DNA from: Mactra quadrangularis
Lineage: Eukaryota; Mollusca; Bivalvia; Venerida; Mactridae
Direction of reading: 5' to 3'
Length of the DNA stretch: 64,000 nt
Assembly (NCBI GenBank): GCA_025267735.1
Contig: CM046293.1
Span: 12,238,560 to 12,302,559, forward strand
The notes under the pieces were generated by a model. That model was not told where the DNA came from, searched no databases, and saw nothing but the letters and a program-made list of their open reading frames with translations. Below are positions 9,861-21,413 of the stretch, one piece after another. A program made the translations under genes and the position numbers. Positions within the stretch are counted from its first letter, which is position 1. Each line of letters begins with the position of its first letter.

Positions 9861-10156
9861 CCGGGTCGATAGCGCAGTTGGTAGCGCGCCGGGGTTTGGA
9901 TACTTGTGCCCGAGGGGGTGCGGGTTCGAATCCCACCCGGGGAGTTTATACCTTCCATGATAATTTGACAATAATGTTGATTTTCCTCCATTGGTTATAT
10001 AATATGGAGAAGTTTCCGGCCTTGTGGAAGGGTAGGTGGGTACTGGTTATAGACAATGGTCCAGAAAAGCTAAGTTAGGTACGCTGGACGTGGTGAAATG
10101 ACCTAAATTGTGTTGAAACGGCGTTAACTCCAATAAATAAATAAATAAATAAAATA
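9861..10156 (+). mobile_element. SINE-3 full-length reference copy, with TSD
   Basis: It starts with a tRNA-like head (A box 'tagcgcagttggtagcg', B box 'gggttcgaatccc'), then a ~200-bp body, the tail 'ggcgttaactccaataaata' and an (AAAT)n run. The 15-bp sequence ccgaacaaaaagaac occurs perfectly on both sides (9846-9860 and 10157-10171), a target-site duplication that fixes both ends. Confidence 0.93.
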
Positions 10157-10171
10157 CCGAACAAAAAGAAC
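10157..10171. repeat. Target-site duplication, right
   Basis: Perfect copy of 9846-9860. Confidence 0.9.
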
Positions 10172-10796
10172 TTAATCAAATAAACATGCCATGTTCTCGT
10201 TAATAAACAAGATTGATACAAAAACACGCCAAGCTAAAGTACAGGTTGTACAACAGATTTTTCGTTTATACTCGTATGTACTAACCATTATGGACTTGTT
10301 CACTCAATAGATGTTATAGGCGATACATACATATCATTTGAATGATTCGTAAACCACTTTGACATTTAGCATTTATTATAAATAGTGAATAACAAACATG
10401 GTGTAAAAATTCTTTACCCTAACTATTGTTTATTCTTGGAACGGCAACTTTTAATCGAAATATTTACATGAACTTACGGTATTTGATTTAATAAATAAGC
10501 TTATCTAAAACACATTTGCTTGGGTTATTATTGTTCATCTACCGAAAAAAACTTGTAGCTTTAAGCCACTGAAACATTTTATGGTTGCGTACTGTGTGTC
10601 TGGCCACATGTTTATAAGTACATGATGATGACATGGTGTTGACACTTCCGTGGTTTTACAAAAACATCAGATGTGGTGTCAGAAACAGCATTAGTTGAAT
10701 ATTTGGGAAAAAAAAAACATGTTGAAGTTAATTGGAACTTTGGTAAGTGTTTATGTTTATATGTTCTATGTACACGTTTATAAAATAAAGTTCTGA
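10172..10796. other. AT-rich stretch, no gene seen
   Basis: No supported feature. Confidence 0.4.
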
Positions 10797-10801
10797 TCTG
10801 T

Positions 10802-11038
10802 GGTGCTTTTCACAAAAAATTCTTACGAAAAAATTTTCGTAAGACAAAAGCAAGAAACCTTAAAAAATACGCTCATTTTTGGCCTATCAATTCTAAATAT
10901 TATAGAATTGTGTAGAATTGTGTTTACCTTTCGAATATCATATCATAGTTATGCTTATCATCCGTCTGACTTTGAACCGCTAATGATAAAAATTGACTCA
11001 CGACAATTGTTTTCGTAAGAATTTTTGTGGAAAGCACC
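10802..11038. mobile_element. 237-bp MITE with 5-bp TSD
   Basis: Terminal inverted repeats of about 30 bp begin ggtgctttt/ccacaaaaa and continue through 'attcttacgaaaa'. TCTGT flanks the element on both sides (10797-10801 and 11039-11043). The 72-codon frame across it is incidental. Confidence 0.8.
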
Positions 11039-11080
11039 TCTGTTCTGTTCTTTCAATGGTACGTAACTATATATACCAGA

Positions 11081-11398
11081 AGCCTGTTCAATTACCCTAC
11101 ACGTTCCAAAACGTTCTGTAACGATACATTCGGAACTCCTCGGCCATTCGCTCCAAATAACCTAATCTAATAAACAAATATACGATCGTTAAGGCAATGA
11201 GCGATGTTTCAAAATTACAGACTAAAAACGAAACATCACTCATTGCCTTTAGACACAATCGTATATTTGTTTACTTTAACACCGATTTTTCAAAATAGCA
11301 TCTAAATATTTCCGTGATTATTCGCAGCATATGGCCTAGGAGTTCCGAATGTATCGTTTTCGGAACGTTTTGGAACGTTAAGGTTAATTAAACAGGCT
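11081..11398. mobile_element. 318-bp foldback MITE with nested IR
   Basis: Outer inverted repeats of ~58 bp (from 'agcctgttcaatta' through 'cgttccaaaacgttc' and 'gatacattcggaactcc') enclose a second inverted pair ('aacaaatatacgat', 'aaggcaatgagcgatgttt'). The transcript of either strand would fold almost end to end. No coding. Confidence 0.82.
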
Positions 11399-12004
11399 AC
11401 AGATAGTACCAAATCGATGTTCAGTCAAAACTAGTCAACATCCTTTATCATACTTTTTTATTTACACGTAGTTAGACTAGTTTTGTACTGACATTTTGAA
11501 ATATAATTGATACTGTGTAAAAACTTGTTTGGTTTCACATTTTAATGACAAGGCCAAAAAGAATTTCTGTAACATACTTGTAGGTTCAAGTAAAGTCTTT
11601 GTTTGCATTAATGATAGTAAATTAAAGAAATCTCCATCTCCCTCACACTTCCATCAAGAGTAGTGTTTTATACATCAAAATGTTTTACAATTATGATACA
11701 TATTAAAGTGCTCCTGGTAATTAATTCAGATGAAAACTTTTGATGAAATATGTATTTGCAAAATTGTTGCTGTACGAGTATACATTAAAATACTAAAACA
11801 CATTACTATTTTTATTCATACAACACCATATTTTACAAATACATACTTTTTTAATGACCAACACAACGTTTCATAAGGAACATTCTGATATATAAAATAC
11901 TATTGTTAGTGAAAATTTGACAGAATTGGAGTATTTCCTTTTTATCTATATTTTGCAATCAAGACTTTACATGGACCTCAATTTATAGCACTATCAAAAA
12001 ATAA
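11399..12004. other. AT-rich stretch, no gene seen
   Basis: No supported feature. Confidence 0.4.
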
Positions 12005-12120
12005 GGCCGGTATTCCATTCATACGGGAGCGCGAGGTGAACGTTTAGCGTGAACGTGAAACTTGAACGTGAGATTTGCGTTTTCACGCTCACACTATTCC
12101 ATTCATCCGGTTAGCGTGGA
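12005..12120 (+). mobile_element. MITE family C terminus
   Basis: 'ggccggtattccattcatac' followed by CpG-rich 'gcgtgaacgtgaaacttgaa' matches the ends of the element at 16998-21801 and the complement of 21684-21801. Only one end is visible. Confidence 0.7.
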
Positions 12121-12933
12121 AATAAAAATAAAAAATAGCATAATTATTTAATAGTATCACTAACCATAACTTGGCGCACTGTTTGAGCGAAAAAAAATGC
12201 AAAACCGAAAGCTCATAGTTCGATAACGATCCGCGACAGATTCTACCGTTTTGTGAAATGTCGATAACAAATATGAAGTTTATTTGGTCGACTGTTCTAA
12301 TACAAAAATGTCAAGGAATTTGATTTCATTGACCGGCCGCAATTCATATTCTAATGAGCTCGTATTTTTCCTCTGTGTCTTGAACAGTTGTTTACCAGGT
12401 TTCGGTTGCGCCTTATGGATGCATTATGCGCAGACCCTGGCTAATACTTAACTTCAAACATGAAAGTTAGGTGTCCAGAAAGCCATTTTGTTGAAAGAAC
12501 CTTTTTCATAAGCTATGTTTCTAGATGAGACATTGTCATTTTAAAACTATGTTTCTCTGCTAGTTTTCTGGATGTCTCAGCTTGGTTGAACGGGCCGTTT
12601 TTGTCGTGATTTCTGAAGAGATGAGTAACATACCTGTACTAAATGCATGTGTGTGTAATATATTTTAAATCCACAACTACTGGAATCTAACCAGCTTGTC
12701 CACATTGTTGCAGCTTGTTCCGATGATACATGGAATAATGAACTTGACAATGACCAAATTGTATGATGATTTTGTCATTTGTTATACATAATTATGATTG
12801 ACGCATATAATAAAATATAAAAAAAAATATAAAACAATCGTGACATAAGTATTAACATAACTGAAATAAGCTAATTGTTATCCTTTCAAAAACTTAAATT
12901 TGTAGTGAAACCATTTATAATCATACAATAGTC
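12121..12933. other. Stretch without a supported gene
   Basis: Mixed composition with no exon borders or family resemblance seen. Confidence 0.4.
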
Positions 12934-12990
12934 TTGTTTGTTTGTTTGGGTTTTACGGCGCACCAACACAGACAGGTCATATCGCGCCGA
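12934..12990 (-). repeat. SINE tail fragment (third tail type)
   Basis: Complement of the 9396-9450 tail: 'gtttgtttgggttttacggc', then 'gcaccaacacag'. Confidence 0.6.
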
Positions 12991-13097
12991 TTCAATAGTC
13001 AATTATACATAGAAAAACATATACTAATTTAAAGAAGGTGGCCAAATCCACATGGCTATAATTTTTTTCCCATGAAATACATTAAAACCTACTTCGC

Positions 13098-13125
13098 CAT
13101 CAATATATATATATATATATGTATA
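13098..13125. repeat. (TA)n microsatellite
   Basis: About ten TA units, slightly interrupted. Confidence 0.8.
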
Positions 13126-13404
13126 TTTAGGTGGGAGGGACTCTTTCTTCACAGCTGTGTGTGGTCAAGAGTACAAGCGTACTGTAGTGAGTATTTAAAT
13201 CAGTAGTGTTACTGTATGCGTCACTGGCAGTTGATCACGATATGACTTAAACAATGGTCAGAATATCTTATTATGTGTCATTTGTCGGACTGACTGCTAA
13301 GCAATTCAGCAAATGTTTACTACAAACAGATCACGCACTTCAGTACCTTATTGTTAATATGTAATGCGGACAATACAATAAGTTTTGTTTGTTTGATTGT
13401 TAGT

Positions 13405-13694
13405 TGGCTTTAACGCCGTAGCAACACATTATAGGTTATATCACGGAGGTCAGCCCACCTACTCACTGTTCCTGGAAAGGCTAAATCTCTGGATTTAGCT
13501 GTTAACCAACTACTCGGCGCATACTTTCGCCAGTGCCTAGCTCCTGCCCTACATGATATAGAATCAGTGGTAGGAGGAAGAATGGCCGTAGAAATTATTT
13601 CATGACCAAGCTTCGAAAGTATGCCCGCCCGGGATTTGAACCCACGACCCTTCGGTCAGAAGACTTGTGCGCTACCGACTGAGCTAGCCGGGCT
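13405..13694 (-). mobile_element. SINE-1, full length with tRNA-like head
   Basis: Minus strand: tRNA-like head with A box 'tagctcagtcggtagcgc' and B box 'gggttcaaatccc', then the body and the 'aacgccgtagcaacacatta' tail. The second complete copy after 2347-2640. Confidence 0.85.
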
Positions 13695-14329
13695 ATAAAA
13701 TAAGTATAAACTAGTACTTTATTGGGAATGTAATATAATCCCATTGTCTTTTGTAAAGAGTTCGATTAATTCAATAAGGGGTTAATATAAGATAATTTTA
13801 TTATTTGTGATATGTATGGAAAGCCAGGGTACACCCCGACGTCGTTGTTATTTTCCCTATATAAATGCATTGGAAAATAACTCCGTCGAATCTGTTAACA
13901 TCGACGTCGATTTTAATACAAGGCGCCGATGTTATTATTCACACGACGTAATTATTTAAACTTCATCGTTACTTAAAAAGACGAAATTATTATCAATATC
14001 AACAACTTCGTTTCATAAGACGACCGTATCATTTAATTTCAGCGAAGGCTAATATCAACTTCACCGCCTCAGTTAATAATAACTTCGCCAGCACAAATAC
14101 GACGATACTATTAGGTGACGTCGACTGCTCGAGTCGACGTACTTATATCAACAACTTCGTCAGTCCATACGCACATGATACGGTATTATTCAACTGGCGA
14201 CGGAGTTATTGAAGAATCTGTTTTTAGCAACTTTCGAGATTATAATTTCGCCCGATATTATTTCACGATATTAAACAAGAGCTCCGCTGGGCGGGGCATT
14301 ATACGCCCGTGTGCAGTCCATGCTGTGTT

Positions 14330-15385
14330 CTATCTCATATGAAGTCCCTGTGACCTTGATAAATGATCCCGGGATCTCAGAATAGGTCCCATCCTTAACT
14401 GGAGGGCTATCCAAAGCAAAGATTTTGAGAACCTAGGTACAGTCATGGTTGAGTTATCACCGGCACAAAGTTTTCCCATACAAACTTCCAGTGACCTTGA
14501 CCCTGGGGCCTCAGAACCAAAAGTTCTCACCCTTGACCCAAAGAGTAATGATACATAAAACTTGGTGATCTTAGATAAAGTTGGTTGTTGGACAAGGTTT
14601 TTCCTCATGATTTCCTTGTGACTTTGACCTTTGACCCAGGGGCCTAAAACCAAAGGGGCATATGCTAGACATTTAGGCTACCCTTAAATAAAATTCGGTG
14701 AACCTAGGTACAATCATTATTGAGTTATTGTCCGGAAAATGTTTCAATATAAATTAAGTCCCAGTGACTTTGACTTTTGACCCTAGGGTCTCCAAATCAA
14801 AAGGGAACATCCTCTACCAAAGAGCTATCAACACATTACTCCTTGACAAATGGGCTGATCCACATAAAATTTGGTTAATCTAGTTACAAGCATTGTTTAG
14901 TTATTGTCCTGACAAGGTTTTTCCATATGATGCCCCTGTGACCTTGGCCTTTGTGCCAGGGGTCTCAAAACCAATAGGGAACATCCCTGACACATGGGCT
15001 ACCCTCGCATAAAATTTGGTGAACTTATTTCATGTTACTTATTAAATATAGCTTTATTTCCATTGTTTGCCATTTTGACTGTATTAACATATTGATTGAA
15101 CATTTGAAGTCACTGCTTGGTAATTTGATATCTTCTGGTTGATGGTTTAAACTTGACCCAGGGGCCCCAAAACCAATAGGGAACATCATTGACACATGGG
15201 CTACTCTCACATGATATTTGGTGAACCTAGGTGCAGTCATTGTTAAGTTATTACCCGGACAATGTTTTTCAATATGATGCCCCAGTGACCTTGACCTTTG
15301 ACCCTCCACCCAAGGGCTATCCACACATAAAATTTGAGGAACCTAGGTACATCCTTTCTTGAGTTATCATCCGGACAAGCAATTG
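14330..15385. repeat. Divergent ~145-bp repeat array
   Basis: The block 'gtgaccttgacctttgaccc' (with variants) recurs near 14350, 14491, 14628, 14766, 14938 and 15285. Each is followed by 'ggggcctcaaaacca', 'cataaaatttggtgaac' and 'gagttattgtccggac'. About 100 bp near 15030-15150 interrupt the pattern. The minus-strand frames at 14330-14653 and 15025-15324 are by-products of the repeat. Confidence 0.8.
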
Positions 15386-15388
15386 TCC

Positions 15389-15432
15389 ACGGACGGACAG
15401 ACGGACAAACGGACGGACGGACAGACGGACAA
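15389..15432. repeat. (GGAC)n/(GACA)n tetranucleotide run
   Basis: Near-perfect 'ggacggacagacggac'-type run at the end of the ~145-bp repeat array. Confidence 0.85.
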
Positions 15433-16120
15433 CATCATAACATAATACGTCCATTTTTTTCAAAACGGGCGTATAGAAACGAACGAGATTTGGCGAGAGT
15501 CGGGGTCAAGTTTACTGAGGAAGATTTTACTCCTACACCTAATTCAAACGATTGACAGTTTACACTGTGCAACGGTAGGTTTCCATACTTACACGAGCGG
15601 CGCTATTTCTCCGAATACGACAATAAAATAACTTCGGTTTTAGACCGACGTTATTTCAATAACTTACGCCTGAAAACCGACTATAGAAATGACCTATCGA
15701 ATTGGTTCATCAAAGCGTCGCCAATCTTAATAACTTCGGCGTCGATTGAACGAAATTAATTTAAAAAATCGAAATTGTTTAATCGACGAAGATATTATAG
15801 ACTTGTTGAAATTAGTAGCGTCGCTGCGAAGTTGTTGAATTGAGATATGACGAAGATAATATAGTGTCGTTGAAATAAATACGTCGGTGCTTTAAGACGA
15901 AGTTGTTATAAATAGTTTCGTAAATAGTTTCGTCAACATGATAAAAACGACGTCGATGTTGATGGATTCGACGGAGTTATTTTCCAATGCATTTATATAG
16001 GGAAAATAACAACGACGTCGGGGGTGTACTGTGGCTTTCCATAGATATGTACTTTCATAATTGTAATAATCTATTCTAAGAAGCGATAATATATAAGTAC
16101 ATTCTTACGATTGATTAAAA

Positions 16121-16176
16121 CCCGGGACGATAGCGCAGTTGGTAGCACTACGGGATTTGGAATCTCGTGTCTCGTG
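16121..16176 (+). repeat. SINE-3 head fragment
   Basis: 'cccgggacgatagcgcagtt' and 'ggatttggaatctcgtgt' match the SINE-3 head; the B box and body are missing. Confidence 0.75.
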
Positions 16177-16180
16177 AATT

Positions 16181-16462
16181 ATTATAAGCACTATTCGTAA
16201 AAACATTGCATAATGCTGAAGTATTTTTTCACGCATTATACACAGATAAAACATTGTATTTCTCTAGACAATGCACGTGTTTGAATATTTAAAAAAACAA
16301 CAATATAACATTTAATTAAGGTTCGAATATAAACTCGCATACTCGCATAATGAGAGTGAATTTTGAATTTTTTTAGTAACTTTCATTTCACCTAGCAAAT
16401 GTTCGCGAATTGAAATCGCCGCTTAAGTACTGTCTACTTAATGTCACCATTGAAAACTTTTA
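16181..16462. other. AT-rich stretch, no gene seen
   Basis: No supported feature. Confidence 0.35.
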
Positions 16463-16602
16463 ATTTCACTTACTTACTTACTAACTTACTTACTTACTAA
16501 CTTACTAACTAACTTACTAACCTCCCTCCCTCGTTCGCTCGCTCCCTCCCTCGTTCGCTCGCTCGCTCCCTCCCTCGCTCGCTCGCTCCCTCCCTCCCTT
16601 TT
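16463..16602. repeat. Compound tetranucleotide satellite
   Basis: (CTTA)n with (CTAA) variants from 16463 to about 16520 switches to blocks of (CTCC)n and (GCTC)n to 16602. The second half is strongly strand-asymmetric, with C+T on the plus strand. Confidence 0.9.
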
Positions 16603-16629
16603 TTGACAACTCTCATTGGTCAATTATAA

Positions 16630-16713
16630 CGTGCGCACGTAAAGCTATTGCGTGGCCACGTAAACGTTATTGCGTGCGCACCTAAAGCTATTACACGGCC
16701 ACGTAAATTTTAA
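16630..16713. repeat. Two 42-bp CpG-containing repeats
   Basis: 'cgtgcgcacgtaaagctatt' and 'gcgtggccacgtaaa' alternate twice, giving four ~21-bp half units built on palindromic GTGCGCAC or TGGCCA cores. Confidence 0.75.
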
Positions 16714-17369
16714 ATATATCTCCATGTCACCTCTATGCTACCATAGTTTCGTATCTGATCAACATGTATATTTATCGATAAGTTGATTTAATGAGAATAT
16801 GTTTTTATAAACTCCAAACCTTAGATTTTAGAAAGTTCAGTAAGAGTACACTAGGAGTCCAGTAGCAGGCCAGTAGAAGTCTGCAAAGAGTCCAGTAGCG
16901 TTATGTAGCGACTTAGTTAACGAACTTATGTAAATAACTTTTCCGTTGTTAAACTATACTGATTACGGACCATTATTAAATGTTATCTAATGACTAAGGC
17001 CGGTATTCAATTCTAACGGGTACGTGAAGCGTGAACGTGAAGCGCGAATGTGAAAAATCAAACAAACGATTTTCTATTGTTTGTATTCCATATCGTCGTG
17101 AGCGCGACGTGAGCATGAAACGCGAATTTAATACATGTGACCGTGTAACGCGAGCGTTAAATCGATCGCAACATGTAGTGATTTTTTACGTTCACACAGT
17201 TTAGTTTAGTTTAGTTTATTTCATATAGTACATATGGCCTCCGGCCCATATACATGAATATACAACATACAAAGTATATTTCAAGTAGATATACAAGATA
17301 CATACTATCATACATAATATATATCAAAAACAATTTACATCTTAATCAATACATGAGTTATGTTGTTTG

Positions 17370-19807
17370 CTACTGAAAGGACGACAAAAAATGCTTTCTT
17401 CTTTCAAATGCATAAAATATGTACATAGCTAGATTTCTTAACACAGATTCTCTTACACTGTTCATTAAAGCAATAAATTTATCAACATTTGGGTTTTCTA
17501 TATAAATTTCCGGAAGATAAGTACAACGTATTTCTGTATATAAAGGACAAATCGTGATAAAATTAAACTCATCTTCAATACAAGAATCACAATACGGACA
17601 AAAACGGAATTCTCTATCAATATTATATTGCCTTGCATGCTCTATCATTAAATTGTGAGACGAACTTCTAAAACTTGCTAAAGCTTTCCTAAATTTGTTA
17701 ATATCTATCACATCTATATATTTTTCCATTTCATATTTGTATTTAAATGAGGAATAATAATATAATTTAGAATTTATTAAACATGTTGCCTCCCAGATTT
17801 GAGTATATTGGTCCTTCAATCTTTGAGTGTATTGTAACAAAAATAATTTAGGATTGGAAACATTTTGGCTTTCCCATACATAGCCAAACCCATTAGAAAA
17901 AAAGTTTAACCTAACTTCAGATACCCAATTCTTATAACCAATACTATCATAATAATACAACATTTCATAACATAGTCTTACATATCTCTGCTTAGGCATA
18001 CTTAAAATACGGATCCAATACTTAATACAACGTTTAAAAGCAAAAATATACATTGGAAACCTACCCAAGTCACCTAACACTGCATCATTACATGACTTTA
18101 TACTAACATTCAAAAATCTTTTACATGCATATAAATGTACAATCTCGATATATTTTGGTTTAAAAAGACCCCACAGTTCACTTCCGTATAACATAATTGG
18201 AACAATTTTGACATCAAAGATCTTGTAAAACATATGATAAGGTAAACATCCTAGTTGCTGTAAACATTGAAATACATGTATAAAAACCTTTTTAGCTTTT
18301 AAACTATTAGATTCTGCCATTTTATATAAAGATAATGTCCTTGAAAAATATAAACCAACATAAGTGAAACCATTTACTATTTCTAATGGTTGGCCCCCGT
18401 AAACCCAGTGTTCATTTCTACTTAATTGTCCACCCCTTTTAAATACCAATACCTTGGTCTTTAAAATATTGACACAAAGTTTACATGTAAAACAAAATTC
18501 ATTAAGGACATTAAGTTGTTTTTGTAACCCAGTTATAGTATCAGCAATGAGAGCAATGTCATCAGCAAACATTAATAAAAATATTTCAACAATATCAGGA
18601 AATAATTGAATACCACGTGTACCCTTCTGCAAAAGCAGTGTATACAGTTCATTTATAAACATAACAAATAAAATAGGACTTAAGGTACAACCTTGACGTA
18701 AACCAACTGGACATTGGAAACTATAAGTAATGCCAATATTGGTTTTAACATTTGCTTTTACTGATATATATATATAGATTTTATAGCTTGGTACAATTTA
18801 CCTTTAACACCATTATGTCTTAAAACATTATACAAAATTGAACGATCGACAGAATCAAATGCCTTTTGAAAATCTATAAAGGCAACATAAACAGGTTTAC
18901 CTTTTTTCATTAAATATTTGTTAACAATAGAATAAAGGACATCTGCATTATCAATAGTACTGTATCCTGATTGGAAGCCAGCTTGTGCCTCTGATAATTT
19001 ATTATATGCATTTACATAAAATGTTAATCTTCTTGTAATAATAGATATATATACTTTACTATGAACGTCAACTAAAGCAATACCGCTATAATTATTTGGG
19101 TTATTTACATTTCCCTTTTTTAATAGTGGTATTATTACAATTTGAGTCCATTTATCTGGGAACTCGCCAGTAGAGAAAAGTCTATTAAAAAGTTTACAAA
19201 TGTATGGTTGTAAAACATGCAAGCCATAATTAAAATGTTTTGGTATCAAATTTCCACCAGTGGCTTTATCTAAACTTAATGATTTTATTGATTCAACAAT
19301 TTCATCATAGGTGATATCAGAATTAAAAATAACATTTTCTATTTCATCAATATCAGATGAATCATCAATATTAGGAAAAGATACATGTGCATGATTTACA
19401 TCATTGTCATTTATATCATTGGCAAATAAACTACTAAAATGATCATACCAAGTATCAAGAGATATTTGACCATTAGTACTATGTTTCTTACTAAGCTTTT
19501 TAATTTCACGCCAAAATAGTTTTTGGTTTTTTGTAGACAAATTTATTTTTTCAATACATTTTTTATCATAAGTGTATCTTTTATGTTTGCATATTAATTT
19601 GTAGTTTTCTTTACTGCTAATATACATATTTAAATTTTGGGAACATCGGTTTGTTCTAAATCTATGGAGTAATTTTCTTGAATTAACTTTTGCTAATTTA
19701 CATTCAGAATCAAACCATGGGCGATTGCATTTAGGTTTATACTTCTTAGATAAAACTTTAAATGAATCACTACTGTTCAATATTACAGCTTCAAATTCAT
19801 CCACAAC
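17370..19807 (-). pseudogene. LINE ORF2, reverse transcriptase part
   Basis: The frame reads 'NRPWFDSECK', then the RT fingers/palm: 'FPDKWTQIVIIPLLKKG', 'NNYSGIALVDVHSKVY', 'LSEAQAGFQSGYST', 'VAFIDFQKAFDSVDR' (first catalytic Asp), 'RQGCTLSPILF', and 'LMFADDIALIAD' (catalytic FADD). A thumb and a Cys-rich tail 'RFCPYCDSCIEDEFNF' follow, ending at 17370. The frame is shifted once, at a short TA run near 18770; the bases between 18757 and 18663 continue cleanly in the second frame. Apart from this and the upstream TGA the enzyme is intact over about 810 codons. Confidence 0.88.
18766..18778. repeat. (TA) run causing the RT frameshift
   Basis: Frame 1 ends 'AIKSIYIYQ' and stops; frame 2 begins 'SVKANVKTN' immediately after the TA run. 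Gain or loss of one TA unit accounts for the change. Confidence 0.7.
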
Positions 19808-20878
19808 TCAATTTATACTACATGTATCATCATTTAACATGTCATCTAAAGAACTAAAACAGCCACTTAAAATACTATCTGTTAAACATTCATTGTACTC
19901 AGACTTATTATCATCATTTAAGTCAAATCTAATGATAGGTGTATCATCCATCTGTACATTGAGATTTAATACATAATGAATACTAATAAACAATAAAATT
20001 GGAAGATGACAACTCTCTGTATATGAAAAAAATTCAAAATGTTTTACAATATCAAATATTGGTTTAGATACAATGAAATAATCTATAACACTACAACCAT
20101 TGTTGTTTATAAAAGTACTGCCACAACTATCAGGGCCAAAACGACCATTAACTATATAACATGAAAATGTTTTACAAAATGTTAATAAATCTCTTCCAAA
20201 TTTATTCAGTTCATTGTCTGTTGAATTCCTATTCATTTCAATCTTATTGTCTATGATTTCACTAAATTCAGCAAATTCTGGAATGTCATAATCTACAATA
20301 GTAAAATCAGTATCATTTGCAGTCCGAGCATTTAGATCTCCATTTATCATAAAACATTTGTCAATAAAATTATTAGTTACAATAAGATGCTCCAGAGCTT
20401 CAAAACAAGACATGTCAGTATAGTTATAAAATGGTGAATTTTCTGGTGGTATATATAAACAAACATACAGAACATCCTCCTTCAGACCAAATAACATCTT
20501 GCCTATAATTAAAACAACACCATATTCAAAACTTTCACATACTCGTTTAACATAGATTGATATATTATTTTTTACAATAACAGTAACTCCACCCATAGGT
20601 CTACCACCAACCAGTGATAATTTGGCATTACATGAATAAATAACATGGTTTGTAAAATATTTGCTATAATTATCTTGATCAACTTCCCAAGTTTCTTGAA
20701 AACCCACAATATCACACAAATTAGAAATATTTTGAAGATCAAATGTACACAGTTTAGAACTCAAACCCTCAACATTCCAACTACATATACGTATTACTTC
20801 ATACGAGTGTTGTTGTTTAATGTCTTTATGACCATCATTAATAAACCCCGTGTGCTGTATTGGGCTTCGGCCATCACC
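19808..20878 (-). pseudogene. LINE ORF2, AP-endonuclease part
   Basis: The minus strand is open without a stop from just after the ORF1 TAG to a TGA at 19810-19808, with no ATG near its start. Motifs in order: 'RICSWNVEGL' (start of the exonuclease/endonuclease/phosphatase fold), 'VGFQETW' (metal-binding Glu), 'MINGDLNART' (catalytic Asp/Asn), 'SVIDYFIVS', and 'ESCHLPILL', where most relatives have SDH(x)P. In established AP-type LINE endonucleases this domain nicks target DNA. The Asp partner of the final His is Cys here, so either the enzyme was inactive or this clade uses a variant. The TGA lies in the same frame as the RT, so it is a nonsense mutation rather than an ORF end. Confidence 0.8.
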
Positions 20879-21413
20879 CTATTGATCAATATCAGTAGTA
20901 GAAATAGGCTGACTTTGGACCTCCATTTGTTGATGATCAGTATGCTCATAATTCTTACGACCAGCTCTCTTGAATACTCTAGATGTACCAGATTCACTCA
21001 GTTCAGGTTTTTTTATCTTTATGTAAAACACCATTGACAAAATAACCTTTATAACCCATATCATTTAACTTTTTAAGTTCTTGTTTCTAGTTATAAGTTA
21101 AATCATTAGACACTCTTATACCTTTACTTCGTAACTCATCTCTATATTGAAATATTTTCATTTTTGTACTGTAATCCTCAAATTTGGCAATTACCATGCG
21201 ACCTTGATCAGAATTTGTTCCAACACGTTTAGCATAATAAATAGTTTTGTTCAATTTGCCATTCACATCATTTTCAATTACACTCAGGACTTTATTTTGA
21301 ACTTCATCAACCAGATTTTCACACAAGGCATTCACGGCCGAGAAGCCACCAAAGGTCCTCTGATAATGCAAGTTGCAGCAGAAAAACTTATTGAAGCAAT
21401 TAGAAAATGCCAT
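20879..21413 (-). pseudogene. LINE ORF1 remnant
   Basis: The frame at 21413-21087 contains 'YYAKRVGTNSDQGRMVIAKF' and 'YRDELRSKGIRVSNDL', typical of the RNA-binding region of LINE ORF1 proteins: a basic segment, then 'F......R..L...GI.V..DLT'. After a TAG, the same frame continues with 'LKKLNDMGYKGYFVNGVLHK'. An A7 run then shifts it to the frame reading 'SGTSRVFKRAGRKNYEHTD', which ends at a TAG at 20881-20879. No clear start codon context was found. Confidence 0.65.

Larger units (their letters stand above)
13816..16042. mobile_element. 2.2-kb TIR element, non-autonomous
   Basis: The outer ~105 bp are near-perfect inverted copies (ATGGAAAGCC... at 13816 and ...GGCTTTCCAT at 16042, both running through 'gacgtcgttgttattttccc' and 'aaaataactccgtcgaat'). 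The flanks TGATATGT (13808-13815) and AGATATGT (16043-16050) look like an 8-bp target duplication with one difference, a length typical of hAT elements. The arms are full of 'aacttcg'/'cgaagtt' words. No transposase is present. The middle (14330-15430) is a divergent repeat array, probably a separate insertion. Confidence 0.8.

Noticed and set aside
9861..9935. Stand-alone tRNA gene
   Set aside because: A and B boxes are present, but the head continues into a SINE body with a target duplication. The same applies to the tRNA-like heads at 2560-2640, 13620-13694, 38420-38494, 48161 and 52982.
14330..15324. Minus-strand frames of 107 and 99 codons
   Set aside because: They run through the ~145-bp repeat array and repeat the same words; no protein family resemblance.
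13816..16042. LTR retrotransposon
   Set aside because: The termini are inverted, not direct, and no primer-binding site, gag or pol is present.
16463..16602. CRISPR-like array
   Set aside because: Simple tetranucleotide repeat with no unique spacers; eukaryotic context.
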